Below, in pieces: positions 39,973 to 48,169 of a DNA stretch of 64,000 bases. Source of the stretch: GCA-003244245 sp035606945 (GTDB taxonomy: Bacteria > Actinomycetota > Actinomycetes > Mycobacteriales > Pseudonocardiaceae); assembly GCA_035606945.1 (NCBI GenBank), contig DATNDR010000050.1, forward strand, positions 40,201 through 104,200, written 5' to 3'. Within the stretch, counting starts at the first letter, position 1. Each line of letters begins with the position of its first letter. A model generated the notes under the pieces. It had not been told where the DNA came from and searched no databases. It saw only the letters and a list, made by a program, of their open reading frames with translations. A program made the translations under genes and the position numbers.

Positions 39973-41265
39973 GTGAGTACGGTGCCGCGGCTAGCCGAGG
40001 GAATCGAGCTGATCGGGGAGTATCAGGGATCGGGTTTTGTCCAGGCGCCCTACATCGTACGTCGGGCTGACGGGCAGGTCATCCAGCTGCCTCGCTTGTT
40101 GTATCTGCTGGCGGCGAGTGTGGATGGTGAGCGCGACCACGAGCGACTGGCCAGTGTGCTCAGCGCCGAGTTCGGCAAGGTAGTGCAGCCCGACCAGGTG
40201 TCGTTTCTGCTGGAAAAGCGGTTGCGACCGGTAGGAATCGTGGTAGACGAGTTGGCCACCAGCGGATCGAAGATGGCAGTGAAAGCGGACCCGTTGCTGG
40301 CCTTGAAGTTCCGAGTCGGGGTGGTTCCCGAAAGGGCGGTCTGGCGCATCGCCGGCTTGTTCGCGCCGATGTTCTGGCCGCCGGTGGTCCTGGCAGCGCT
40401 GGCGGCATTCGTCGGACTGGACGTGCTGATCGTCGCCCAAGGCGGTTTGTCGCAGATCGTGCCCAGCGCGGTCGCGTTGGTCTATCAGCCGGCGTTGACG
40501 CTACTGGTGATCGGGTTGCTGTTGGCCTCGGCGGCGTTTCACGAGTGCGGGCATGTCACCGCGTGCCGCTACGGCGGCGCCAAACCCGGTGTGATGGGCT
40601 TCGGGTTGTATCTGGTGTGGCCGGCGCTCTACAGCACGGTCACCGACTCCTACCGGCTGGGTCGGGGCGGGCGGCTGCGTACCGACCTGGGAGGCGTCTA
40701 CTTCAACGCGGTGTTCATCACCGGCATGAGCGTCGCCTATATCGACACCGGCGCACCGTGGCTCTTGGTGGCCATCGTGGCGCTGCATATCGAGACCGCG
40801 ACGCAATTCCTGCCGATGCTCCGGCTGGACGGCTACTACATCTTGTCCGACCTGATCGGTGTACCGGACCTGTTCAGCAGGATGGGGCCGGTATTGGCGA
40901 GCATCATCCCCGGCCGGCCCACTCATCCCAGGGTACTGGAGCTCAAGCCATGGGCCCGTCGCACGATCACCCTGTGGGTCCTCGTTGTGGTGCCTTATCT
41001 GGCGTATTGGCTGATCGGGTTCCTGCTTGTGGTGCCTCAGGTGCTGCCCGTGGTGTGGAATCGGCTGGTCGAACTGAGCCACGCGGTAGCGGTCAAGGCG
41101 GCGGAGGGTCACATAGCCGAGACCGCCTTGGGCGTCGTGCAGATCATTCTCCTGTTGATACCGTGGGTCGGATCTTTGCTGATGCTGGGCATGATGGTTC
41201 GCCGGCCAGTCCGGTGGCTGCTGACTCGCTCGCCCGTCGCGCGGCTGCGTGCAAGGAGTGCGTAG
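39973..41265 (+). CDS. M50-family membrane zinc metalloprotease with PqqD-like N-terminal domain
   Basis: A 430-aa protein from GTG 39973. Residues about 5-95 (LIGEYQGSGFVQAPYIVRRADGQ, then LYLLAASVDGERDHERLASVLS and FLLEKRLRPVGIV) look like a PqqD-type winged-helix peptide-binding domain. Six or so membrane helices follow. The zinc motif is AFHECGHVTAC (His190-Glu191...His194), and LRLDGYYILSD supplies the third ligand Asp286, as in site-2-protease-like and YydH-type putative peptide zinc metalloproteases. By position it is the likely processing or export protease for the five glycine-rich precursors, with the N-terminal domain reading their leader. That link is inference. The frame opens at GTG 39838, but the earlier part overlaps regulatory elements. 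Confidence 0.85.
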   Translation: MSTVPRLAEGIELIGEYQGSGFVQAPYIVRRADGQVIQLPRLLYLLAASVDGERDHERLASVLSAEFGKVVQPDQVSFLLEKRLRPVGIVVDELATSGSKMAVKADPLLALKFRVGVVPERAVWRIAGLFAPMFWPPVVLAALAAFVGLDVLIVAQGGLSQIVPSAVALVYQPALTLLVIGLLLASAAFHECGHVTACRYGGAKPGVMGFGLYLVWPALYSTVTDSYRLGRGGRLRTDLGGVYFNAVFITGMSVAYIDTGAPWLLVAIVALHIETATQFLPMLRLDGYYILSDLIGVPDLFSRMGPVLASIIPGRPTHPRVLELKPWARRTITLWVLVVVPYLAYWLIGFLLVVPQVLPVVWNRLVELSHAVAVKAAEGHIAETALGVVQIILLLIPWVGSLLMLGMMVRRPVRWLLTRSPVARLRARSA

Positions 41266-42170
41266 TGCGTACTGGCCCGGACGGCAGTGTGCAGGGATGG
41301 ACCGCTCGGGTAGCCCGGGCGGTGGTGACGCTGGCTACGACGGCACTGCTGGCAGGTTGTCTGGGCACCTCAGCCGATGGGGGCAGCGGGGGTAATGGTG
41401 GAGACGGCTACGGCGGTTGGGGTGGCAACGGATATGGCGGCAACGGCGGCAACGCCGACGGGCGCGCCGGTGCTGACGGTGCGGCCGGCGCGGCAGGCGG
41501 CGGTTTCACCGATCCCGCCGCGGTGGCCGGCTCCGGCCGGCTGACCAGCCGGACGATCGACCTCAGCGGGGTCACCTCGGTGGTGGCCGAGGCTGATTTC
41601 GTGGTGCACCTGCGGGCGGGCGGACCAGCGCAGGCGGTGGTCACGATGGACGACAACCTGGTTGACCGAGTGGACGCCAGTGTCACCGGCGACGAGCTAC
41701 ATCTGGGAATCAAGCCGGGCCGCGGTGTCCGGAATGCAACACTGTCCGCTGAGGTCACTGTGGGCCGGCTCGATCGGCTAGCTACCAGTGCGGCCAGCCG
41801 GGTAGTGCTGACCTCCACCATCACCAGTCCCGCGCTCCAGATGGTCGTGAGTGGAGCCGGCTCGGTCACCGGACCGATCCAGATCGGTCAGGTGGAAGCC
41901 GATGTCTCCGGTACCGGCACCCTGGGCCTATCCGGGCATGTGTCGGATCTACACCTGAGAGCGGCAGGTGCCAGCCGGCTACCGCTGGCTGATCTCACCG
42001 TTCGCCACCTCGATGCGACGCTGTCCGGGGCCAGCCACGTCGTCGTCACGGTCAGCGACACGCTGGCGGTCCAGGCCACCGGAGCATCGATGCTTCGCTA
42101 CCGCGGCACGCCGGAGATCACCCGCTCCCAGAGGTCTGGGGCGTCCTCGGTCGTGCCGGAATCCAGATAG
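41265..42170 (+). CDS. lipoprotein with glycine-rich spacer and DUF2807 (GIN) domain
   Basis: A 301-aa protein. GTG 41265 shares one base with the protease stop (TAGTG), so the genes are coupled. A signal peptide with lipobox LLAGC (28-32) makes Cys32 the lipidated residue. Residues about 38-71 are a tract of GGNGGDGYGG-like repeats closely resembling the peptide family core. Residues about 85-300 match the DUF2807 head-GIN adhesin-type beta-helix domain: RTIDLSGVTSVVAEADFVVHLR, VDASVTGDELHLGIKPG and repeated SGAGSVTG / ATGASMLRYRG units. It probably sits on the outer face of the membrane and may bind or display the mature peptides, or confer immunity. These roles are inferred from context only. 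Confidence 0.82.
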   Translation: MRTGPDGSVQGWTARVARAVVTLATTALLAGCLGTSADGGSGGNGGDGYGGWGGNGYGGNGGNADGRAGADGAAGAAGGGFTDPAAVAGSGRLTSRTIDLSGVTSVVAEADFVVHLRAGGPAQAVVTMDDNLVDRVDASVTGDELHLGIKPGRGVRNATLSAEVTVGRLDRLATSAASRVVLTSTITSPALQMVVSGAGSVTGPIQIGQVEADVSGTGTLGLSGHVSDLHLRAAGASRLPLADLTVRHLDATLSGASHVVVTVSDTLAVQATGASMLRYRGTPEITRSQRSGASSVVPESR

Positions 42171-42496
42171 TGACTTTGCGTAATTGATGACTGTGGGGTC
42201 GCGACTGGCAATGCTGAGACGTTTGGAAAATAGAAACAGTATGTCACTAGCTGGATACGCGCTGTTACCAAGTCGGGATAGCTCGATCCTACTCACAGTA
42301 GTATTCACCGTCTAAAAGAAGTCGCCCATGGCTATCTCCTCACAGTTAGCTTATGCTGACATCGAGGGGTATTGGCGCGACGCGGGGGGGCGTAGCCAAT
42401 GTGTCAGGGGGAGCCGTGGCGGCCGGCTGTTCACGCCATGCCGTCAACCATGCCTCCGACCAGCGCCGGGTACCGAGCGCGTTGGTCGGGTACACG
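42171..42496. promoter_or_regulatory. AT-richer gap upstream of the LAL regulator
   Basis: This 326-base gap has no convincing gene. TTACCAAGTCGGGATAGC plus TCGAT at 42265-42287 resembles the GTACCAAGTCGG...GGTCGAT element of peptide unit 1 (36766-36791), which hints at common regulation or autoregulation. The base composition is lower in GC than the flanks. Confidence 0.45.
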
Positions 42497-45130
42497 ATGA
42501 GAACGGATTCGTGGACGCTCACTGGGCGTGACTCAGAGTTGCAGTTTATCGCTGAGCGTTTAACTGGTGGGGAATCACGCAGTGTCGTCATCGCCGGCCC
42601 TGCAGGCGTCGGCAAGACGCGACTCGCTCGTGAAGCCCTGGCGGTGGCAAAGCGTGGTGGTCGGGTGACGCGGTGGGCGGCGGGTACCAACGCGGCGGCA
42701 GCCATTCCGTTAGGGGCGGTGGCGCATCTGGTGCCCGCCGTGGAAACAGTGTCGGAGCCACTGACCTTGCTGCAGCGCGCCGGAGCGGCGATCGCCGAGC
42801 AGGGCAAGGGTCACCGGCTGGTCATCGGTGTCGACGATGCGCACCTGCTCGATGAGTTATCGGTGACGCTGCTTCATCAGCTGGCCCTGACCCGCACCGC
42901 ATGCGTGGTGCTGACCGTGCGGACCGGGGAACCTGCTCCCGATCCAGTGGTGACCCTGTGGAAGAACGGCTTGGCCGACCGGTTGGAGCTGGCGCAACTG
43001 CCGCGGGCCGCGATGAACCGGTTGGTGACCGCTGTGCTCGGCGGGGTGGTCGACAGCCGCACGATCGAGCGGCTGTGGCGCGCCACCCGCGGAAATGCCC
43101 TGTTCCTGCGTGAGCTGGTGGAGGGCGGATGCGAGACCGGTTCGCTACGGATGCGCGATGGCGTGTGGCGCTGGGAGGGCCGGATGGAGCCCACACCCCG
43201 GCTGCGGGAAATCGTCCAAGCTCAGTTGGGTGGGCTGGGTTCTGACGAGAGAACCGCCCTGGAGCTGCTGGCCACCGACGAGCCGCTGGGTCTGGGCCGG
43301 GTAGCCAGTCTGATCAACCCTGAAGTGGTGGCGGTGCTGGAGCGCCGCGGGCTGGTGGCGGTGGTCAACAGTGGCTGGCGGGCTGAGGTCCGGTTGGCGC
43401 ATCCGATCTATGCCACCGTGGTGCGGGATCAGCTGCCCGAGGCCAACGCCTGCCAGCTGCGCCGCAGGTTGGCCAACACTCACCTACCGTGGAAACGTCA
43501 GGACGACCTGCTGCGGGCCGGCATGCTGCTGCTGGACAGCGACCAACCAGGGGCCCACGCCAGTCTGCTGGCCGACGCCGCGGTGCACGCCAACGCCTTG
43601 CTCGATCACGATAACGCCGCCCGCATGGCGCAGGCGGCCATCGACGGCAGCGAGGGCCGCGACGGGGTGCAGGCGCACCTGGCATTGGTGGAGGCGGTGC
43701 GCTGGCAGGGCTCATACGACGAGGCCGAAGAGGTGGCGGCGGCAACGGCCCCCTTCGCCACCTCGGCGGAGGACCGGTCACGGCTGGCCGTGGTGCGGGC
43801 GCTGAATCTGTTCTTCGGCGTCCGCCAGGTGGCCAAAGCCGAGGCGATGTTGCACAAAGCTGCCGCCGATGCCGCTGACAACGAGGTGCGCAGGCGCATC
43901 AGCGCGGTGCACGGCGTACTGGCGTTCTTCGCGGGGCGTCCGCAGCAGGCTGCGGAGTCCGGCGCCGAGATTCTGGCGTCGGAGGGCATCAGCGCGGAGG
44001 CGGCGGTGTGGGCGGCGAGCGCCACGGGGGCGGGGTTAGCCGTACAGGGCCGCAGCACCGAGGCGTTGTCGGCCGTGGAAGCGGGTTGGGCGGCCCTGGC
44101 GCGATGCACGACTGAGCCGGAAATGGCGTCGTGCCGGCAAGTGCTGGCGCATGCGGAGGTGTCGGCGCTGTTGCTCGCTGGACGCGTGCCCGAGGCAGTG
44201 GCGCGAGCCACCGAGTTGCACGAGTGGTGTATGACCCAGCCGCAGTGGGCCGGGGATGCCTTGGCCGCAGCGCACGTCGGATGCTCGGCGCTGGCTGCCG
44301 GACGTCCGCGCACCGCCATCCGCTGGCTCGCCGAGGCGGTGGCCGGGCTGGGTCAATGCGACCCGGGCGGATTCAAGCAACTGTGCATTGCGCTGCTGGC
44401 GCAAACCCATGCCCAACTGGGCGATGCGGCGCTGTCCCGGCGGCTGCTGGATGGTGGCGAAGTCGGACATCACTGCGCGGTGTTCGAACCGGAGTGGCTG
44501 CTGGCCGAGGCCTGGCAGGCGGCCGCCGAGGACCGCGCTGCCCAGGCGGTCGATCGCGCACTGCGGGCGGCCAAGGTAGCCGGCGGTATGGGCCAGCGCG
44601 CCGTGGAGGCGCAAGCGCTGCACGCCGTGGTCCGGCTGGGGCGGGCAAGCGAGGTGGCCGGTCGGTTGCGGCAGTTGGCGGCCCAGGCCGAGGGGCCACT
44701 GGTGGCCGCCTACAGCGCTCATGCCGAGGCGGCAGCAGCCAACACCGGTGGCGCGCTCGACGAGGTGGCGGCTGAGTTCGAGACACTGGGGGCCCGGTTA
44801 CTGGCCACCGACGCCGCCGCGCACGCTGCCGCGGCCCACCTGCGGGCGGGCGATCGGCGCCGTGCGGCGGCCTCGACAGCTCGAGCCGCCGGCCTGGCAC
44901 GGGCCTGCGAGGACATCCGTACCCCTGCCCTCGATCAGCTCGCGCCGCGCCCACTGACCAGCCGGGAAGGTGAAGTCGCCAGCCTGGTTGTGCAGGGCAT
45001 GAAAAACCAGGCCATCGCCGAGCGTCTGGTGCTGTCGGTCCGGACCGTTGAGGCCCATCTCGCCAATGCCTATGCCAAACTCGGCATCAGCAGCCGCGCC
45101 GAGCTGGCCAGAGCCCTGCGCGCCGACTAG
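42497..45130 (+). CDS. LAL-type (large ATP-binding) LuxR-family regulator
   Basis: An 877-aa regulator from ATG 42497. The N-terminal AAA-type ATPase has Walker A GPAGVGKT (34-41) and Walker B-like LVIGVDDAHLLDE. A long helical TPR-like middle region follows. The C-terminal 65 residues are a LuxR HTH: LTSREGEVASLVVQGMKNQA, then AERLVLSVRTVEAHLANAYA and KLGISSRAELARAL. LAL proteins are typical pathway-specific activators of actinobacterial secondary-metabolite and sugar operons. Its place at the end of the peptide/protease/lipoprotein run, and a partial copy of the cluster's upstream element before it, make it the likely regulator of the system. The frame can be read back to 42353 without adding domain sequence. 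Confidence 0.88.
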   Translation: MRTDSWTLTGRDSELQFIAERLTGGESRSVVIAGPAGVGKTRLAREALAVAKRGGRVTRWAAGTNAAAAIPLGAVAHLVPAVETVSEPLTLLQRAGAAIAEQGKGHRLVIGVDDAHLLDELSVTLLHQLALTRTACVVLTVRTGEPAPDPVVTLWKNGLADRLELAQLPRAAMNRLVTAVLGGVVDSRTIERLWRATRGNALFLRELVEGGCETGSLRMRDGVWRWEGRMEPTPRLREIVQAQLGGLGSDERTALELLATDEPLGLGRVASLINPEVVAVLERRGLVAVVNSGWRAEVRLAHPIYATVVRDQLPEANACQLRRRLANTHLPWKRQDDLLRAGMLLLDSDQPGAHASLLADAAVHANALLDHDNAARMAQAAIDGSEGRDGVQAHLALVEAVRWQGSYDEAEEVAAATAPFATSAEDRSRLAVVRALNLFFGVRQVAKAEAMLHKAAADAADNEVRRRISAVHGVLAFFAGRPQQAAESGAEILASEGISAEAAVWAASATGAGLAVQGRSTEALSAVEAGWAALARCTTEPEMASCRQVLAHAEVSALLLAGRVPEAVARATELHEWCMTQPQWAGDALAAAHVGCSALAAGRPRTAIRWLAEAVAGLGQCDPGGFKQLCIALLAQTHAQLGDAALSRRLLDGGEVGHHCAVFEPEWLLAEAWQAAAEDRAAQAVDRALRAAKVAGGMGQRAVEAQALHAVVRLGRASEVAGRLRQLAAQAEGPLVAAYSAHAEAAAANTGGALDEVAAEFETLGARLLATDAAAHAAAAHLRAGDRRRAAASTARAAGLARACEDIRTPALDQLAPRPLTSREGEVASLVVQGMKNQAIAERLVLSVRTVEAHLANAYAKLGISSRAELARALRAD

Positions 45131-45147
45131 CAACCCGCGACCCAGTA

Positions 45148-45170
45148 CCCCGACATGGAGACATATCGGG
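45148..45170. repeat. diverged copy of the CCCCGACATG hairpin repeat
   Basis: CCCCGACATG-GAGA-CATATCGGG, 18 bases after the LAL stop. The loop is GAGA, the complement of TCTC, so this copy is inverted relative to those at 11898 and 53257. There is one stem mismatch. Confidence 0.7.
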
Positions 45171-45197
45171 AGAAGGTAGCCGGCGGAAGGGCGACGC

Positions 45198-46295
45198 GTG
45201 ATTGTGCTGTTCGGGGCGACCGGGTACACCGGGCGGCGGGTGGCGCAGGCCATGGTGCGGCGTGGGTTGCGGCCGATGCTGGCTGGTCGCGATGCCGGCA
45301 AGCTGTCCGCCCTGGCATCCCGGTTGGGAAACCTGGACGTGGCGCGGGCTGACGTGACAGACACCGCGTCGGTGCGGGCTCTGATCGGCGGGGGTGAGGT
45401 GCTGGTCAGCACCGTCGGCCCGTTCAGCCGGCTCGGCGAGCCGGCGCTGAGGGCAGCGATCGAGGCGGGGGCGATCTACCTCGACTCGTCCGGCGAGCCG
45501 CCGTTCATCCGCCGGGTGTTCGAGGAATTCGGGCCGGCGGCACAGCGGACCGGAGCCAGCCTGATCACCGCGTTCGGTCACGACTACGTGCCCGGCAATC
45601 TCGCCGGCGCGCTGGCGCTGCAGGACTCCCCGGCGAGGGTGCATCGGATCGAGGTGGTGTACCTGATCAGTGGCGTCGGTCGGGCACAGGTGATCAGCAG
45701 GGGCACCTTCCGATCGGCTGTCGGGCTGCTCACCGAGCACAACTTCAGCTGGCGCAACGGAATTCAGCTGGAACCGGCGGGGTTGCGGATACGCATCCTC
45801 CGGGTGGGCGGCCTGGAGTACCCGGCGGTAGCCCTCGGCGCTACCGAGCATTACACGCTGCCCCAGCTCGCGGGCCCGGCAGGACTGTCCGAGGTGGACG
45901 TCTACTTCGGCCGGTGCACGCCTGTGACGCCTCTGGTGCAGCTGGGCTGCCGGATCATCCCGGCGCTGCTGGGGTTATCCGCAGTGCGGTCGTTGGTGCG
46001 CGGGATCGGAACCTTCGCGCAGCGCTGGGTTGCCGAGGAGCCCGACCTGGACGCGTTGGCGCAGGTCAGGTCGCGCGTTATGGCCACCGCCTATGATCCG
46101 TCGGGCGCCGAGCTGGCACAAGTCCGTCTGGTATCGGGCGATCCGTACCAGCTCACCGCGGACCTGCTCGCCTGGGGCGCGCAACGGGCCGCCGAGCACG
46201 GAGTGTCCGGACCGGGAGCGCTGGGCCCCGCAGCGGCCTTCGGCCTCAACGCACTGGCAGCCGGAGCCCGCGAGGTGGGCATGCGGCGCTGCTGA
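45198..46295 (+). CDS. saccharopine-dehydrogenase-like NAD(P)-binding protein
   Basis: A 365-aa protein with an N-terminal Rossmann fold, MIVLFGATGYTGRRVAQAMVRRG (1-23), then the LAGRDAGKLSALASRLG cofactor-specificity region and DVTDTASVRALI. The C-terminal part is a less conserved substrate domain. It resembles the saccharopine dehydrogenase/trans-acting enoyl reductase family of actinobacteria (Rv2449c-like), some members of which reduce polyketide or lipid chains. True lysine catabolism is unlikely without partner genes. The substrate is unknown. The start is GTG 45198 with GGAAGG upstream. Confidence 0.78.
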   Translation: MIVLFGATGYTGRRVAQAMVRRGLRPMLAGRDAGKLSALASRLGNLDVARADVTDTASVRALIGGGEVLVSTVGPFSRLGEPALRAAIEAGAIYLDSSGEPPFIRRVFEEFGPAAQRTGASLITAFGHDYVPGNLAGALALQDSPARVHRIEVVYLISGVGRAQVISRGTFRSAVGLLTEHNFSWRNGIQLEPAGLRIRILRVGGLEYPAVALGATEHYTLPQLAGPAGLSEVDVYFGRCTPVTPLVQLGCRIIPALLGLSAVRSLVRGIGTFAQRWVAEEPDLDALAQVRSRVMATAYDPSGAELAQVRLVSGDPYQLTADLLAWGAQRAAEHGVSGPGALGPAAAFGLNALAAGAREVGMRRC

Positions 46296-46394
46296 TCGGC
46301 CGGCACAGCGTCCTCGCCCGGCCAACAATGAGCCAGCGTGAAGACGGCCTCTGGCGCAGATGCCACCACAGTCGGGCTCAAGATTCGTGCAAGC

Positions 46395-46865
46395 ATGCGT
46401 GGCTACGATGGCCCGGTGGCAGCCATGGGTACCGGTCGAATCGGTGGAATGCTGCTCGCGGTGATGATCGGAGTGGGATCGATCGGGTTGGGGTGGCTGC
46501 TGTGGCCACCGGCCGGTGGTGGCCATGTTCGCGCTGCCAAGGCCACGGTGGTGGAGTCGGTGCTCTGCGGGCCGCCCAATGCCGAGGATCTCGTGCACGT
46601 CGAGCTGTTCGGCGGTCGCGTGGTACCGGCCCGGCTGGACGGCTGCGGTCACCGGCTGGGTGAGGTGCTGGCCGTCGAGGTGCCCGAGCCGCTACCGGCG
46701 GGCGAATGGGTCGCGCACCTGGCGGGAACCGGGGTGCCCACTCCCGCCCGGGACGTGCAGCGTTTGGCCGCGATCGGGGTTGCCGTCGCCGCCATTGCCG
46801 GCGCGCTGTTGGCCTGGCGGCTGCGCGGAGGTGGGGTGGCTGCCCACCGTAGGGTGGTCTCATGA
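46395..46865 (+). CDS. two-helix membrane protein
   Basis: About 156 residues from ATG 46395. Other in-frame starts lie at GTG 46338 and ATG 46425. Two hydrophobic helices (IGGMLLAVMIGVGSIGLGWLLW near the N-terminus, LAAIGVAVAAIAGALLAWRL near the C-terminus) flank an external-type domain of about 85 residues with two cysteines (VLCGPP and LDGCGH) that could form a disulfide. I recognise no family. Its stop overlaps the ATG of the first M16 peptidase gene, so it is probably part of that operon and may work with the peptidases at the membrane. Confidence 0.65.
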   Translation: MRGYDGPVAAMGTGRIGGMLLAVMIGVGSIGLGWLLWPPAGGGHVRAAKATVVESVLCGPPNAEDLVHVELFGGRVVPARLDGCGHRLGEVLAVEVPEPLPAGEWVAHLAGTGVPTPARDVQRLAAIGVAVAAIAGALLAWRLRGGGVAAHRRVVS

Positions 46866-48169
46866 CCCGCATCGCCCCACCCCCGGTTGAGCTGCACCGC
46901 GAGACTCTGCCCAACGGGCTGCGGGTAGTGCTGAGCCCGGACCGCTCCGCTCCGGTGGTTGCTGTCGGTATGCACTATGACGTCGGGTTCCGCTCTGAGC
47001 CGCAGGGCCGCACCGGGTTCGCGCACCTGTTCGAGCATTTGATGTTCCAGGGCAGCGAGAGCCTGGAGAAGCTCGCGCACTTTCGCCACGTGCAGTCGTC
47101 GGGTGGCACGTTCAACGGTTCCACGCACCCCGATTACACAGACTATTTCGAAGTCGTGCCCTCGGCTGCGCTGGAACGCGCGCTGTTCATCGAGGCCGAC
47201 CGGATGCGCGCTCCCCGACTCACCGCCGACAACCTGCGCAATCAGGTCGATGTGGTCAAGGAAGAGATCCGGCTCAACGTGCTCAACCGACCATACGGCG
47301 GGTTCCCATGGATCACGCTGCCGCCGGTGCTCTACAACACCTTTCCCAATGCGCATAACGGCTACGGCGATTTCTCCGAGCTCGAAGCGGCCACCGTGGA
47401 CGATTGCGCGGCGTTCTTCGATGTCTATTACGCTCCGGGCAACGCGGTACTCACGGTCTCCGGCGATTTCACCGTAGAGGCAGCGCTCGAGCTGGTGCAC
47501 CGGCACTTCGGCGACGTGCCCGCCCGTCCGGTGCCGACGCGGCCGTCGTTCGCCGAGCCACCACCGGCGGCCGAACGCCGGCACTGCCATCCCGATCCAC
47601 ATGCGCCGTTGCCGGCGCTGGCCATCGGCTACCGGATGCCCGATCCGGAAGCCGGCTTCGAGAACTACCTCGCCTACGAGGTCGTTGCTGCAGTGTTATC
47701 TGACGGTGACTCCTCCCGCCTCGAGCAGCGGCTGGTGCACACCGACGCGCTGGTCACCGATGTCGGTGCAGGCTGCGGGCTGTTCGGTTCGCCGCTGGAT
47801 GCCCGCGACCCGGATACCTTCACCATCACCGCGGTTCATCCCGCCAGCGTGGACGTCGACCACGTGCTCGCCGCGACCGATGAGGAGATCGCCAAGCTCG
47901 CCGCGGAGGGTCCGGACCCCGAGGAATTGGCCCGGATCACCGCTCGATGGGCCGCCACGCTGTTCCGAGAGCACGACCGGCTGGTGAGCCGGACGATGGC
48001 CATCGGCACCTTTGAACTGCTGTACGGCCGCGCCGAGCTGATCACCGAACTGCCGACTCTGGTGGTCGGGATGAGTGCTGAGCAGGTCGCGAATGCGGCC
48101 GGTCGGCTGCGGCCGGACTCCCGAGCGGTGCTGATCGTCGAACCTGCCAGCGCAGAGAAGGAGGCGTGA
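46862..48169 (+). CDS. M16-family zinc peptidase, catalytic subunit
   Basis: A 435-aa peptidase of the pitrilysin/processing-peptidase family. The inverted zinc motif is GFAHLFEHLMFQGS, giving His55-x-x-Glu58-His59, with a downstream Glu on VDVVKEEIRLN as the likely third ligand. The second half is the inactive M16 C-terminal domain. The pairing with a second, motif-less M16 protein matches bacterial M16B heterodimers, which enclose and cleave short peptides. ATG 46862 overlaps the membrane-protein stop and the gene abuts the next one. Confidence 0.9.
   Translation: MTRIAPPPVELHRETLPNGLRVVLSPDRSAPVVAVGMHYDVGFRSEPQGRTGFAHLFEHLMFQGSESLEKLAHFRHVQSSGGTFNGSTHPDYTDYFEVVPSAALERALFIEADRMRAPRLTADNLRNQVDVVKEEIRLNVLNRPYGGFPWITLPPVLYNTFPNAHNGYGDFSELEAATVDDCAAFFDVYYAPGNAVLTVSGDFTVEAALELVHRHFGDVPARPVPTRPSFAEPPPAAERRHCHPDPHAPLPALAIGYRMPDPEAGFENYLAYEVVAAVLSDGDSSRLEQRLVHTDALVTDVGAGCGLFGSPLDARDPDTFTITAVHPASVDVDHVLAATDEEIAKLAAEGPDPEELARITARWAATLFREHDRLVSRTMAIGTFELLYGRAELITELPTLVVGMSAEQVANAAGRLRPDSRAVLIVEPASAEKEA

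Noticed and set aside
42328..42531. 67-codon plus-strand frame upstream of the LAL gene
   Set aside because: It lacks a ribosome-binding site, overlaps the likely start region of the LAL gene in another frame and shows no protein-like features after the first 15 residues.
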